In this document: piece after piece, positions 45,501 through 52,871 of the stretch
Numbering within the stretch: position 1 is the stretch's first letter
How the letters are laid out: every line of letters starts with the position of its first letter
Source: Rhodoferax sp.
GTDB lineage: Bacteria; Pseudomonadota; Gammaproteobacteria; Burkholderiales; Burkholderiaceae_C
Assembly: GCF_010365055.1 (NCBI RefSeq)
Contig: NZ_JAAFHA010000002.1
Span: 1 to 64,000 of the forward strand
Direction: 5' to 3'
Length of the DNA: 64,000 nucleotides
The notes under the pieces: generated by a model
The model's database searches: none
What the model saw: the letters and a program-made list of their open reading frames with translations, nothing else
Told to the model about the DNA's origin: nothing
Position numbers and translations under genes: made by a program

Positions 45501-46109
45501 TCAGGCCGCGTTGGCTTTGGCAGCTTTTTCTTCAGCCAGCTTTTGAATCGCCTCAGCCAACTCTTCTTCTGCGGTCTTTTCCACTTTTTTGTGCGTGGGA
45601 TCTTCAATCAGGCCCTGCAAGAAAGCCAGGCGCTTGATCAGCTCGGACCAGCCTTGCAGCAGCAGCAAACCAAAGCCAAGTGGAATCATGGCGTACACCG
45701 GCCAGCGAATCAGGCCACCGGCGTTGGAGGATATTTCGCCTGATTGATAGCCGTTGAGAAAGAAGGGAAAACCGAACCACAGAATGGCAACACAAAATGG
45801 CGTCAGGAAAAAAACCAGACCGAACACATCGATCCACATTTGCGTGCGCTTGGACCAGCGGCTATAGATGACGTCGATCTTGACGTGTTCGCCGCTGAGC
45901 AGTGTGTAGCCTGCGGCCAGCAGAAATGCCGCTGCAAACAAGTACCACTGCACTTCAAGATAGGCATTGGAGCTCATGTTGAACGCCTTGCGGACAATGG
46001 CGTTGATGGCGCTGATGACTGTGGCGGCGAAAATTAGCCAGATCACATTTCTGCCAATCAGGCCGTTCAGCCAGTCGACGGCTTTCGAGAGTTTTAGAAG
46101 CGCACGCAT
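45501..46109 (-). CDS. dctQ: TRAP transporter small permease (DctQ family)
   Basis: 202 residues from the ATG at 46109 (MRALLKLSKAVDWLNG); the frame opens at 46163. Four hydrophobic segments are typical of DctQ. The C-terminal tail is long, charged and Lys/Glu/Ala-rich, probably a coiled or disordered extension. It precedes dctM by 14 bp, so the two are a unit. A palindrome (46188-46204) lies just upstream of the start. Confidence 0.88.
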   Translation of the reverse strand: MRALLKLSKAVDWLNGLIGRNVIWLIFAATVISAINAIVRKAFNMSSNAYLEVQWYLFAAAFLLAAGYTLLSGEHVKIDVIYSRWSKRTQMWIDVFGLVFFLTPFCVAILWFGFPFFLNGYQSGEISSNAGGLIRWPVYAMIPLGFGLLLLQGWSELIKRLAFLQGLIEDPTHKKVEKTAEEELAEAIQKLAEEKAAKANAA

Positions 46110-46187
46110 GGGGTCCCCATCATTAGAAAAATAAAAAAGACAGCCTGCAGCCATGCAAAGCAAGGTCTTGCAGAATGATCAATTTCA

Positions 46188-46204
46188 ACGTTAGAGCGTA
46201 ACGT
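46188..46204. promoter_or_regulatory. palindromic operator candidate upstream of dctQ
   Basis: ACGTTA-GAGCG-TAACGT, a perfect 6-bp inverted repeat. It lies about 80 bp upstream of the dctQ start, between it and the 3' end of the tungstate regulator gene. The bound regulator is unknown. Confidence 0.4.
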
Positions 46205-46257
46205 GCTGAAACTGAAATAAACCTGACGATTTTGCCTATTTTTACATAGGGTAAACA

Positions 46258-47406
46258 CTAGCGATTTGGCTGGTCAGTCGGGTGAGACTTATCCTGGCGA
46301 TAGTCCCACCAGGGCAATACCCGGCGCATCGACAACACCTCGCCACTTTGCAGGGCCGCGTAGCCGGTAATCGTGGCCACCTCACTTTTCCAGGCGGGTG
46401 TTTGCAACAGATGCAATAAGGCCTGAATGCCGGGTTGTAACAGCGCGGACTTGAGGCACACCAGGTGGTAGCGTTCATCGGCCAGGGGAACAAAATCCAA
46501 GCCCGCTCGCTGCGCCGCTGCGGCGATGCCGAGCCCGGCATCACATTGACCGGCAGCCACGGCCTGCGCGACTGCTGCATGGGACGGCTCGGTGTGGTCA
46601 TTGCTGATGATGTCAACGGCCATCAGCCGGGCTTGGATGAGCAGTTCATCCAGCACCACGCGGGTGCCGCTGCCTAAACTGCGGGCGGCAAAGCGGGCGC
46701 GCTGGTCGGCCAGGTCTTGCAGCGAGCGCAGACCCAGCGGATTGCCCTTGGCGACCATCAACCCCTGGGTGCGCTGCGCAAAGCCGATGATTTTGTGTTG
46801 ACCCGGTTGCAGCAACGGCTTGTAGGTTCGCTCGGTCAATGTTTTTTTGCCGGTCCCCAGCAGGGTGTGAAAACCCGCCATCACGCAGCGGCCTTCGTTC
46901 AGGGCCCGGATCGCATCGACACTGCCGGTGAAGCGGATGTCCAGGTGCAGGCGGCGGGCATCAGGCCGTGCGCTGGCATCTGACGGGCCGCGCAGGGCAT
47001 GCTCGCGCAAGGCGGACAGCGCGTCATCATGGCTGGCGTAAAGCGTCACCACATGCACGCTGTCATCAAAGGCCAGCGCGTAGCTGCGCTCCAGCTCGGC
47101 GCGCAGGGCCTCGATCTGTGGTGCCAGCCGTGCCTGTGCCTGGCGCTCGGCCCACATCAGTTTGTTGCCAAAGTCGGTGAGGCGGGCTGATTGGCCTTTT
47201 TCCCAGACCACCAGTTCATTGCCCAGTTCGTTTTCCCAGCGCTTGAGTTCGCCCCAGACGTGGCGGTAACTCAAGCCCAGCGCGCGGGCGCCGCCAGAGA
47301 TCGAGCCTTGGTTGCTCACCGCTTGCAGCAAATCGATCAAAGGGTTGCGCACCAGTGCCGGGCTGCTGTCGCGTGACAGGGTGTAGTGGAATTGAAGCCT
47401 ATGCAC
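46258..47406 (-). CDS. ModE-type HTH regulator with periplasmic-binding-like domain (tungstate/molybdate regulator)
   Basis: 382 residues. The N-terminal winged helix resembles ModE/LysR-like HTH (LLQAVSNQGSISGGARALGLSYRHVWGELKRWENELG). The rest is a PBP-like ligand domain (about residues 100-340, with LLGTGKK, GTRVVLDELL and ADERYHLVCLKSALL). This composition is typical of regulators beside tup/mod transporters. It is divergent from tupB with 50 bp between the starts, so it probably controls it and senses tungstate or molybdate itself. Confidence 0.75.
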   Translation of the reverse strand: MHRLQFHYTLSRDSSPALVRNPLIDLLQAVSNQGSISGGARALGLSYRHVWGELKRWENELGNELVVWEKGQSARLTDFGNKLMWAERQAQARLAPQIEALRAELERSYALAFDDSVHVVTLYASHDDALSALREHALRGPSDASARPDARRLHLDIRFTGSVDAIRALNEGRCVMAGFHTLLGTGKKTLTERTYKPLLQPGQHKIIGFAQRTQGLMVAKGNPLGLRSLQDLADQRARFAARSLGSGTRVVLDELLIQARLMAVDIISNDHTEPSHAAVAQAVAAGQCDAGLGIAAAAQRAGLDFVPLADERYHLVCLKSALLQPGIQALLHLLQTPAWKSEVATITGYAALQSGEVLSMRRVLPWWDYRQDKSHPTDQPNR

Positions 47407-47415
47407 GGTGGTTCA

Positions 47416-47447
47416 TATCGTCAGTGAATGATTCGGTGGCTACGATA
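47416..47447. promoter_or_regulatory. dyad in the regulator-tupB divergent promoter
   Basis: TATCGT (47416-47421) and ACGATA (47442-47447) are perfect inverted half sites 20 bp apart, inside the 50-bp gap between the divergent regulator and tupB. It is a plausible autoregulatory site, but the arms are short. Confidence 0.35.
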
Positions 47448-47456
47448 CCGCAACTT

Positions 47457-48197
47457 ATGACCACCTTCACCGACAGCGCGGCGACGGCGCTGCAACTGAT
47501 CACTTCATTGGATTCGGAACTGCTCACTATTGTGGGCCGGTCCTTGTCCGTCAGTGCCACCGCTTGCGCCATTGCCTGCTGCTTTGGGTTGGTGTTGGGC
47601 GCCTGGCTGGGCGTCGCCCGCTTTGCCGGGCGGGGCGCGCTGCTGACGCTGCTGAACACTTTTTTGGCCGTGCCCTCCGTGGTGGTGGGCTTGGTGATTT
47701 ACCTGCTGTTGTCGCGCACCGGACCACTGGGCTACTTGGGCTGGCTGTTCAGTTTCAAGGCGATGGTGCTGGCGCAAGCCGTGTTGGTGCTGCCCATCGT
47801 GACGGCTCTGACGCGACAGGCGGTGGAAGATGCCCAGAGCTTGCATGGCGAGCAACTGCAGTCGCTGGGTGCGCGGCCCTTGATGCGCAGCCTGCTGCTG
47901 GCCTGGGACGAGCGCTATGCCTTGCTCACGGTGCTGATTGCGTCCTTTGGCCGGGCGGTCTCTGAAGTGGGCGCGGTGATGATTGTGGGCGGCAATATCG
48001 ATGGCTTTACCCGTGTCATGACGACCGCCATTGCCCTGGAAACCAGCAAGGGCGATCTGCCGCTGGCGCTGGGCCTGGGGCTGATTTTGATCAGCGTGGT
48101 GCTGCTGCTCAATGTGCTGATTGCGCTGCTGCGTCGGTGGCGCGAAGTGCAAGAGGCCGGCGCCGCACCGGTAGCGCCGCTGGGGGTGGCCGTTTGA
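47457..48197 (+). CDS. tupB: tungstate ABC transporter permease
   Basis: A 246-residue inner-membrane permease with about five hydrophobic segments and the EAA-like loop ALTRQAVEDAQSLHGEQLQSLGA. The family assignment rests on its partner TupA and on TVVLLL-type helices shared with WtpB/TupB permeases. The frame opens at 47355, but this overlaps the divergent regulator; the ATG at 47457 gives the normal length. It overlaps tupC by four bases. Confidence 0.85.
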   Translation: MTTFTDSAATALQLITSLDSELLTIVGRSLSVSATACAIACCFGLVLGAWLGVARFAGRGALLTLLNTFLAVPSVVVGLVIYLLLSRTGPLGYLGWLFSFKAMVLAQAVLVLPIVTALTRQAVEDAQSLHGEQLQSLGARPLMRSLLLAWDERYALLTVLIASFGRAVSEVGAVMIVGGNIDGFTRVMTTAIALETSKGDLPLALGLGLILISVVLLLNVLIALLRRWREVQEAGAAPVAPLGVAV

Positions 48198-49021
48198 AAT
48201 TGGATTTTCTATCGGTCAACGAAACGCCTGCCGCTGTCGGTCAGGCTTCTGGCCGACATGTCAAGCTGAAACCTGACCGACAAGTTGATCGGAAAGAACT
48301 GCTGCCCCCGGTGTTCGGTTTGGCCGCGGCCAGCGTGCATTTTGGCCGTCCCGCCAACGCAGTTCGGGCCCTGTCGGAGGTCACTTTGATGATCCACCCG
48401 GGTGAGCGTGTGGCGCTGGTGGGGGCCAACGGCTGCGGCAAAAGCACGCTGCTGCGTTTGCTGCATGGCTTGGCGACGCCGACAGCGGGCCAGGTGTTCT
48501 GTGGCGGCGACATGCGCCAAGCCATGCTGTTTCAAAAACCGCATCTGTTGCGCCTGTCAGTGCAAAGCAATGTTGCCCTGGGTCTGTGGCTGCGCGGCGC
48601 CTCGTGGCGCGAGGCCAAAGTGGCTGCCCTGGCGGCGCTGACGCGGGTCGGCTTGGCCGAGCTGGCGGGGCGCAACGCCCGCCAATTGTCAGGCGGCCAG
48701 CAGCAGCGTGTCGCCATGGCGCGGGCCTGGGCTTTGAGACCGCAGGTGTTGTTGCTTGATGAGCCTACCGCCAGCCTGGACCCGCACGCCAAGCGCGAAG
48801 TGGAGGCGCTGATTGAAGAGTTTGCCAGCGGGTCAGGTGCCATGACGCTCATTTTTGCCAGCCACAACCTGGGCCAGGTCAAGCGGCTGGCGAGCCGGGT
48901 GATTTACCTGGAGCAGGGCCGGGTGCTGGCTGATTTACCGGTGGAAGATTTTTTTAGCGGACCGTTGCTGCAACAGCAGTACCCGGCGGCCCATTTGTTT
49001 GTCAAAGGAGAATTGGTATGA
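48194..49021 (+). CDS. tupC: tungstate ABC transporter ATP-binding protein
   Basis: About 275 residues from a TTG that overlaps the tupB stop; a GTG at 48137 would lengthen it by 19 codons and overlap tupB by 61 bp. It has Walker A GANGCGKST, signature LSGGQQQRVAMARA, Walker B VLLLDEPTASLD and the switch His. The first 40 or so residues before the ABC domain are extra and lack homology to the fold. It energises uptake through TupB. Confidence 0.87.
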   Translation: MKLDFLSVNETPAAVGQASGRHVKLKPDRQVDRKELLPPVFGLAAASVHFGRPANAVRALSEVTLMIHPGERVALVGANGCGKSTLLRLLHGLATPTAGQVFCGGDMRQAMLFQKPHLLRLSVQSNVALGLWLRGASWREAKVAALAALTRVGLAELAGRNARQLSGGQQQRVAMARAWALRPQVLLLDEPTASLDPHAKREVEALIEEFASGSGAMTLIFASHNLGQVKRLASRVIYLEQGRVLADLPVEDFFSGPLLQQQYPAAHLFVKGELV

Positions 49022-49866
49022 AAACCGTAGAATATTTTAAGTCTTTTAGGCCTCTGGCCCTCGTGCATTATGCGCTTACAGCTACTATTTTCGTAGCGTC
49101 CGTGAGTTTGCCTGTGAGGGCTCAATCGCCATCGATTGTGGTGGCCTCCACCACCTCGACCGAGCAGTCGGGTCTGTTTGCGTACCTGCTGCCTGAGTTC
49201 AAAAGGGCCAGCGGCATCGACGTGAAAGTGGTGGCACTGGGCACTGGCCAGGCCATCGACCTGGGCCGCCGGGGTGATGCCGATGTGCTGTTTGTGCATG
49301 ACAAGGTGGCTGAAGAAAAAGCGGTGGCTGAGGGCTTTGCCGTCAAGCGCTTGGAAGTGATGTACAACGACTTTGTGCTGGTTGGACCCGCCAGCGATCC
49401 CATCAAAGTCAAAGGTAACGATGTGGTCGAAGCGCTCAAAAAGATCTCCGCCGCCAATGGCGCCTTCATCTCGCGCGGCGACAAGAGCGGCACCCACGCG
49501 GCTGAACTGCGCTTCTGGAAGATGGCCGATCTGGCCGACAAGCCAGGTAGCGGCTACCAGTCTTGCGGCTGCGGTATGGGCCCGGCGCTCAATATGGCCT
49601 CCAGCAGCAACGCCTATGCGCTGACCGACCGTGGCACCTGGCTCAATTTCAAGAACCGGGGTGACCTGAAAGTGCTGGTGGAGGGTGACAAGCGTTTGTT
49701 CAACCAATACGGCGTGATGCTGGTCAATCCGGCGAAACACCCGCACGTCAAGGCGGCTGACGGCCAGAAATTTGTCGACTGGCTGACATCACCCGCCGGG
49801 CAAGGCGTGATCGCCAGCTACAAGATTGGCGGCGAGCAACTGTTTTTCCCGAATGCGGTGAAGTGA
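49018..49866 (+). CDS. tupA: tungstate-binding protein TupA
   Basis: A 282-residue periplasmic protein. After the signal peptide the mature part begins with the anion-binding motif SIVVASTTSTEQSGLF, the TTST pattern specific to TupA. The late part has AYALTDRGTWL, also typical. A run SCGCGMGP with two cysteines lies before it. The signal peptide itself (residues 8-25) is encoded by a copy of the dispersed repeat. It overlaps tupC (ATGA). TupA binds tungstate very tightly and delivers it to TupBC. Confidence 0.92.
   Translation: MKTVEYFKSFRPLALVHYALTATIFVASVSLPVRAQSPSIVVASTTSTEQSGLFAYLLPEFKRASGIDVKVVALGTGQAIDLGRRGDADVLFVHDKVAEEKAVAEGFAVKRLEVMYNDFVLVGPASDPIKVKGNDVVEALKKISAANGAFISRGDKSGTHAAELRFWKMADLADKPGSGYQSCGCGMGPALNMASSSNAYALTDRGTWLNFKNRGDLKVLVEGDKRLFNQYGVMLVNPAKHPHVKAADGQKFVDWLTSPAGQGVIASYKIGGEQLFFPNAVK
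49040..49098 (+). repeat. dispersed AGCTAT repeat, copy L (in the tupA signal peptide)
   Basis: TTTTAGGCCTCTGGCCCTCG, then TTATGCGCTTACAGCTACTA and a TTTTCGTAG end, a close match to intergenic copy M. It encodes the hydrophobic stretch RPLALVHYALTATIFVA of the signal peptide. Confidence 0.82.
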
Positions 49867-49877
49867 GGGCAGTTTAA

Positions 49878-49898
49878 GCCCAGCTGACGGGCTGGGCG
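49878..49898. other. hairpin between convergent tupA and cyclodeaminase genes
   Basis: GCCCAGC and GCTGGGC pair across a short loop between two convergent stop codons. There is no T-run, so it may only roughly end transcription. Confidence 0.35.
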
Positions 49899-49907
49899 CG
49901 ATGCTGC

Positions 49908-50846
49908 TCAGGGCGACACAGCCAGCGCTGTCCTGGCAGCGGCCAGATCCCAGCCGGCCCAGCCGCAACTTTTGAACAGCACCGGGCCCTTGACCGCAAA
50001 GGCCTCAGATCGAATCACGTCAGCCAGATTGGCAAACCGGGCCACATCGAGCCCGGCCTGCAGCAGGTCGCCAGCCTCGTGTGCGGCATCCGTCGTGTCC
50101 ACCACCAGCGTGCCTTGCTCGGCCACATAGCGGCACAGCTCTGGCGCCAACTCCACCATCTTTGGCGTGAACGCGCCCACGGCGGCAATAAAGGCGTCGA
50201 TGCGCGGCAGGGCGCTGAGCACCACGCCGCTGGCCGGGGTGCAGGTGACAACCAGCGGGCACTCACTCAGCGCCGCATTGGCGTTCGTGACCACGCGCGC
50301 CTGCAGGCTCAGCGATTGCGCGTGCGTTGCCAGCGCGTGCGCACTGGCCGCGCTGCGTGAGGCAATCACGACCTCCTTGACGGCCAAGCCTTCGGCAAAG
50401 GCTTCCAGATGGGCCTTGCCTTGCACGCCTGCGCCCACGATCAGCAGGGGCCCGTGGGTGTTGGGCGCGAGCCGTTGGGCCGCCAGCAAGGACACGGCGG
50501 CGGTGCGCCGCGCGGTCACCGTTGGGCCATCCAGGATCAATTTGCGCTGGCCCGTTGCCACGTCAAACACCACCACGTCGCCCTGAATCGTCGCCAGGCC
50601 TCGCGCTGCGTTGGCCGGTGTGAAGGTGATGAGCTTGGTGATGGCGGTGCGGGCATCAATCGCGGGCATGACAAACAGGCAGCCGCCGCCGGGTAGGGGT
50701 TGCACCAAGCGCGGCGGCACCTGCACTGAAGGGTCGGCGAGAAGCAGAGCCAGTTCTCTGACCAGCTGCGGGTAGGGCAGACGGGCCGCCGTCTGGGCGG
50801 CGTCAAGCAGGGTCGTTGCGGTGGGTGTTGGGTAAGACGTTTGCAT
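49908..50846 (-). CDS. ornithine cyclodeaminase/mu-crystallin family (pyrroline/piperideine-2-carboxylate reductase-like)
   Basis: 312 residues from the ATG at 50846 (MQTSYPTPTATTLL); the frame is open upstream to 50948. A Rossmann site LLIVGAGVQGKAHLEAF and the family stretch VFDVATGQRKLILDGPTVTARRTAAVS are clear. Members are ornithine cyclodeaminase, alanine dehydrogenase or NAD(P)H-dependent reductases of Delta1-pyrroline/piperideine-2-carboxylate. Without lysine/proline catabolic neighbours the exact reaction is open. Confidence 0.82.
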   Translation of the reverse strand: MQTSYPTPTATTLLDAAQTAARLPYPQLVRELALLLADPSVQVPPRLVQPLPGGGCLFVMPAIDARTAITKLITFTPANAARGLATIQGDVVVFDVATGQRKLILDGPTVTARRTAAVSLLAAQRLAPNTHGPLLIVGAGVQGKAHLEAFAEGLAVKEVVIASRSAASAHALATHAQSLSLQARVVTNANAALSECPLVVTCTPASGVVLSALPRIDAFIAAVGAFTPKMVELAPELCRYVAEQGTLVVDTTDAAHEAGDLLQAGLDVARFANLADVIRSEAFAVKGPVLFKSCGWAGWDLAAARTALAVSP

Positions 50847-50863
50847 GGGTGAACTGTAGTGCT

Positions 50864-51196
50864 TCAGGCCACCAAGCCCGGATTGCGCAGCAGCACATAC
50901 AGCGCCGTGCCGGCCAAAATGCTCAAGAGCGCGTGCCGACGCCACCATTGCAGGGCCACCACGGTAGCGACTGCCGCCAGTTCAGCCCACGGGCCAGACG
51001 GGTTTTGGCGGGCGCTGCCGACCAGCGTGTGCAACAGCAGCAGCGTCATGATAGCCAGCGGCAAAAAACGACCCAGCTTTTGCACCACGGGGTGACTTTG
51101 CAGCCAGCGCGCCGCCAGAAACGGCAAGGCGCGCAGACCAAAGGTAACAACGGTCATGGCCGCCAGAACACCCAGCGCGTAAGTTGTGTCGATCAC
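50864..51196 (-). CDS. azlD: branched-chain amino acid exporter small subunit AzlD
   Basis: 110 residues from a GTG at 51196 that overlaps the azlC stop as GTGA. About four hydrophobic segments (VLAAMTVVTFGLRALPFLAARWL, FLPLAIMTLLLLHTLV) match the AzlD/BrnE family, which works with AzlC/BrnF to export branched-chain amino acids or their analogues. The same frame stays open far upstream within azlC, but that is a shadow. Confidence 0.85.
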   Translation of the reverse strand: MIDTTYALGVLAAMTVVTFGLRALPFLAARWLQSHPVVQKLGRFLPLAIMTLLLLHTLVGSARQNPSGPWAELAAVATVVALQWWRRHALLSILAGTALYVLLRNPGLVA

Positions 51197-51900
51197 GGTG
51201 CCACCTCTTTGGGTGCAGATGGGCGCCAGAACAGTCCGGCCAGCACGCTTAAGGCGATGGCAACCAGCAGCGCCTGTTGCGGGACCACGGCCTGGGCCAC
51301 AGCGTAGCTCAGCACCGCCACCCACAGTGGCGCGGGCGTGTCGGCGCTGCGCCATTGCTCCACCGCCAGTACGGCAAACAGAGCCGCCAGGGCAAAGTCC
51401 AGCCCCACCAGTGGCACTTGGGCTTGGGTGCCGATCAGCGCCCCCAGCAGCGTGCCCAGCACCCACCAGCCCTGGTTCAGCAACGCCACCGCAACCATCT
51501 GGCGCGTGCTGGTGCCGCTCGGCAAGGTGGTCAGTACCGAGTAGGTTTCGTCCGTCAGGGCAAACACCAGGTACCAGCGCGCCCAGGGTTGAGCGGGCAG
51601 TCTGTCCAGCAGCGACAGGCCGTAGAACACATGGCGCAGGTTCACCACCAAGGTGGCCAGCGCGATGCTCGCCACCGGCAGGCCTAGGCTAAGCATCGGG
51701 ATCATCATGAATTGCGCGGCACCGGCAAAGACGAAGATGCTGGCCAGCAGCGCCAGCCACCAGCTAGCCCCCGCTTGCACAAATAAGAACCCAAACACCA
51801 TGCCCAGTGGGACATAGCCCATGGCCACGGGGATGGAGAGCGACAGCACGGAGATGGGTGGCGGCTGGGGGGCTTGCGTATTGTCAGAAGCGGTGGGCAT
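51193..51900 (-). CDS. azlC: branched-chain amino acid exporter large subunit AzlC
   Basis: 235 residues from the ATG at 51900 (MPTASDNTQAPQ); the frame opens at 51963. Six to eight hydrophobic segments carry the family pattern (IPVAMGYVPLGMVFGFLFVQAGASWWLALLASIFVFAGAAQFMM, VVNLRHVFYGLSLL, FALTDETYSVL). With AzlD it exports branched-chain amino acids. The two overlap by 4 bp and are translated together. Confidence 0.88.
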   Translation of the reverse strand: MPTASDNTQAPQPPPISVLSLSIPVAMGYVPLGMVFGFLFVQAGASWWLALLASIFVFAGAAQFMMIPMLSLGLPVASIALATLVVNLRHVFYGLSLLDRLPAQPWARWYLVFALTDETYSVLTTLPSGTSTRQMVAVALLNQGWWVLGTLLGALIGTQAQVPLVGLDFALAALFAVLAVEQWRSADTPAPLWVAVLSYAVAQAVVPQQALLVAIALSVLAGLFWRPSAPKEVAP

Positions 51901-52037
51901 GAAACAGGAACAATTGAGTGGGGTGGCCAGGTTGGATATTGTGACTGCCTGCGTCTGGATCACCCTGGCTGCTAGCGCATCCCTTGTAGAGTCGATGTGG
52001 TGCGCAGGATAATCATTTCAAACTACTGGAGAACCTG

Positions 52038-52718
52038 ATGTCAAAGACCCCGAAAATCGCCGTTTTGCTCGCGGGCTGCGGCCACCTTGATGGCTCTGAG
52101 GTGCGCGAGGCGGTGCTGACCCTGCTGGCGCTGGATCAGCATGGCGCGGCGTTTCAGTGCATCGCGCCCAACGCGCCGCAATTCCATGTGATCAACCACA
52201 TCACCGGTGAGCCGGTGGCAGGTGCGCAGCGCAACATTCTGGAAGAGTCCAGCCGCATCGCCCGCTTGGGTCAGTGTCTGGATTTGGCCAAGGCCAAGGT
52301 GGCGGACTATGACGCGCTGGTGATGCCGGGTGGCTACGGTGTGGCCAAAAACCATTGCTCGTTTGCCTTCAAGGGCGCAGATGCCGAAGTACGCCCTGAC
52401 GTGGCGGCCTTTGTGCGTGGCTTTTTTGACGCCAAAAAACCGGTGGGGGCCATCTGTATTGCCCCTGCACTGGTGGCGCTGGCCTTGCGTCAAGCGGATG
52501 ACAGCGCGACGCTGACCCTGGGGAACGATGCGGGTGTCGCCGCCGCCATGCAGCAGTTGGGCCAGAAGCACCAGAACACGCCAAACGCGCGCGAGATTGT
52601 GATTGATGAGGCGCACAAGCTCATCACCACGCCCGCCTACATGTTTGACGACGCGCGCCTGAGCGACGTGTTTGTCGGTATCGAGCGCTGTGTGGCTGAG
52701 GTGCTCAAGCGCATCTGA
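52038..52718 (+). CDS. elbB: glyoxalase-like isoprenoid biosynthesis protein ElbB
   Basis: A 226-residue DJ-1/PfpI-family protein: IAVLLAGCGHLDGSEVREAVLTLLALDQHGA, ALVMPGGYGVAKNHCSFAFKGADAEV and the nucleophile elbow GAICIAPAL with its cysteine. ElbB of E. coli has weak glyoxalase activity and was linked to isoprenoid synthesis, but its physiological role is uncertain. It stands alone with its own ribosome binding site (GGAGAAC). Repeat copy M follows downstream. Confidence 0.88.
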   Translation: MSKTPKIAVLLAGCGHLDGSEVREAVLTLLALDQHGAAFQCIAPNAPQFHVINHITGEPVAGAQRNILEESSRIARLGQCLDLAKAKVADYDALVMPGGYGVAKNHCSFAFKGADAEVRPDVAAFVRGFFDAKKPVGAICIAPALVALALRQADDSATLTLGNDAGVAAAMQQLGQKHQNTPNAREIVIDEAHKLITTPAYMFDDARLSDVFVGIERCVAEVLKRI

Positions 52719-52789
52719 GGTCCAGTGCATCATGCTCCTGGCTCCAGAGCCTCCTGCATGAATGCGCGTTACTCGATTTATTTATAGTA

Positions 52790-52845
52790 AATCGGCCTCT
52801 AGCCCGCATGTAATAAGCGTTTGTAGCTATTAATTTGATATTTGT
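52790..52845 (+). repeat. dispersed AGCTAT repeat, copy M (intergenic, elbB-modC)
   Basis: ATCGGCCTCTAGCCCGCATG, then TAATAAGCGTTTGTAGCTAT and TAATTTGATA. It is one of the best-preserved copies. It lies between the convergent elbB and modC genes. Confidence 0.85.
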
Positions 52846-52871
52846 TTTCTGTCTGCCTGAAGCCGGCCGGG

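Noticed and set aside
13021-52845. CRISPR array suggested by recurrent short repeats
   Set aside because: The copies of the dispersed repeat are far apart, in both orientations, and lack regular spacers. No cas genes are present.
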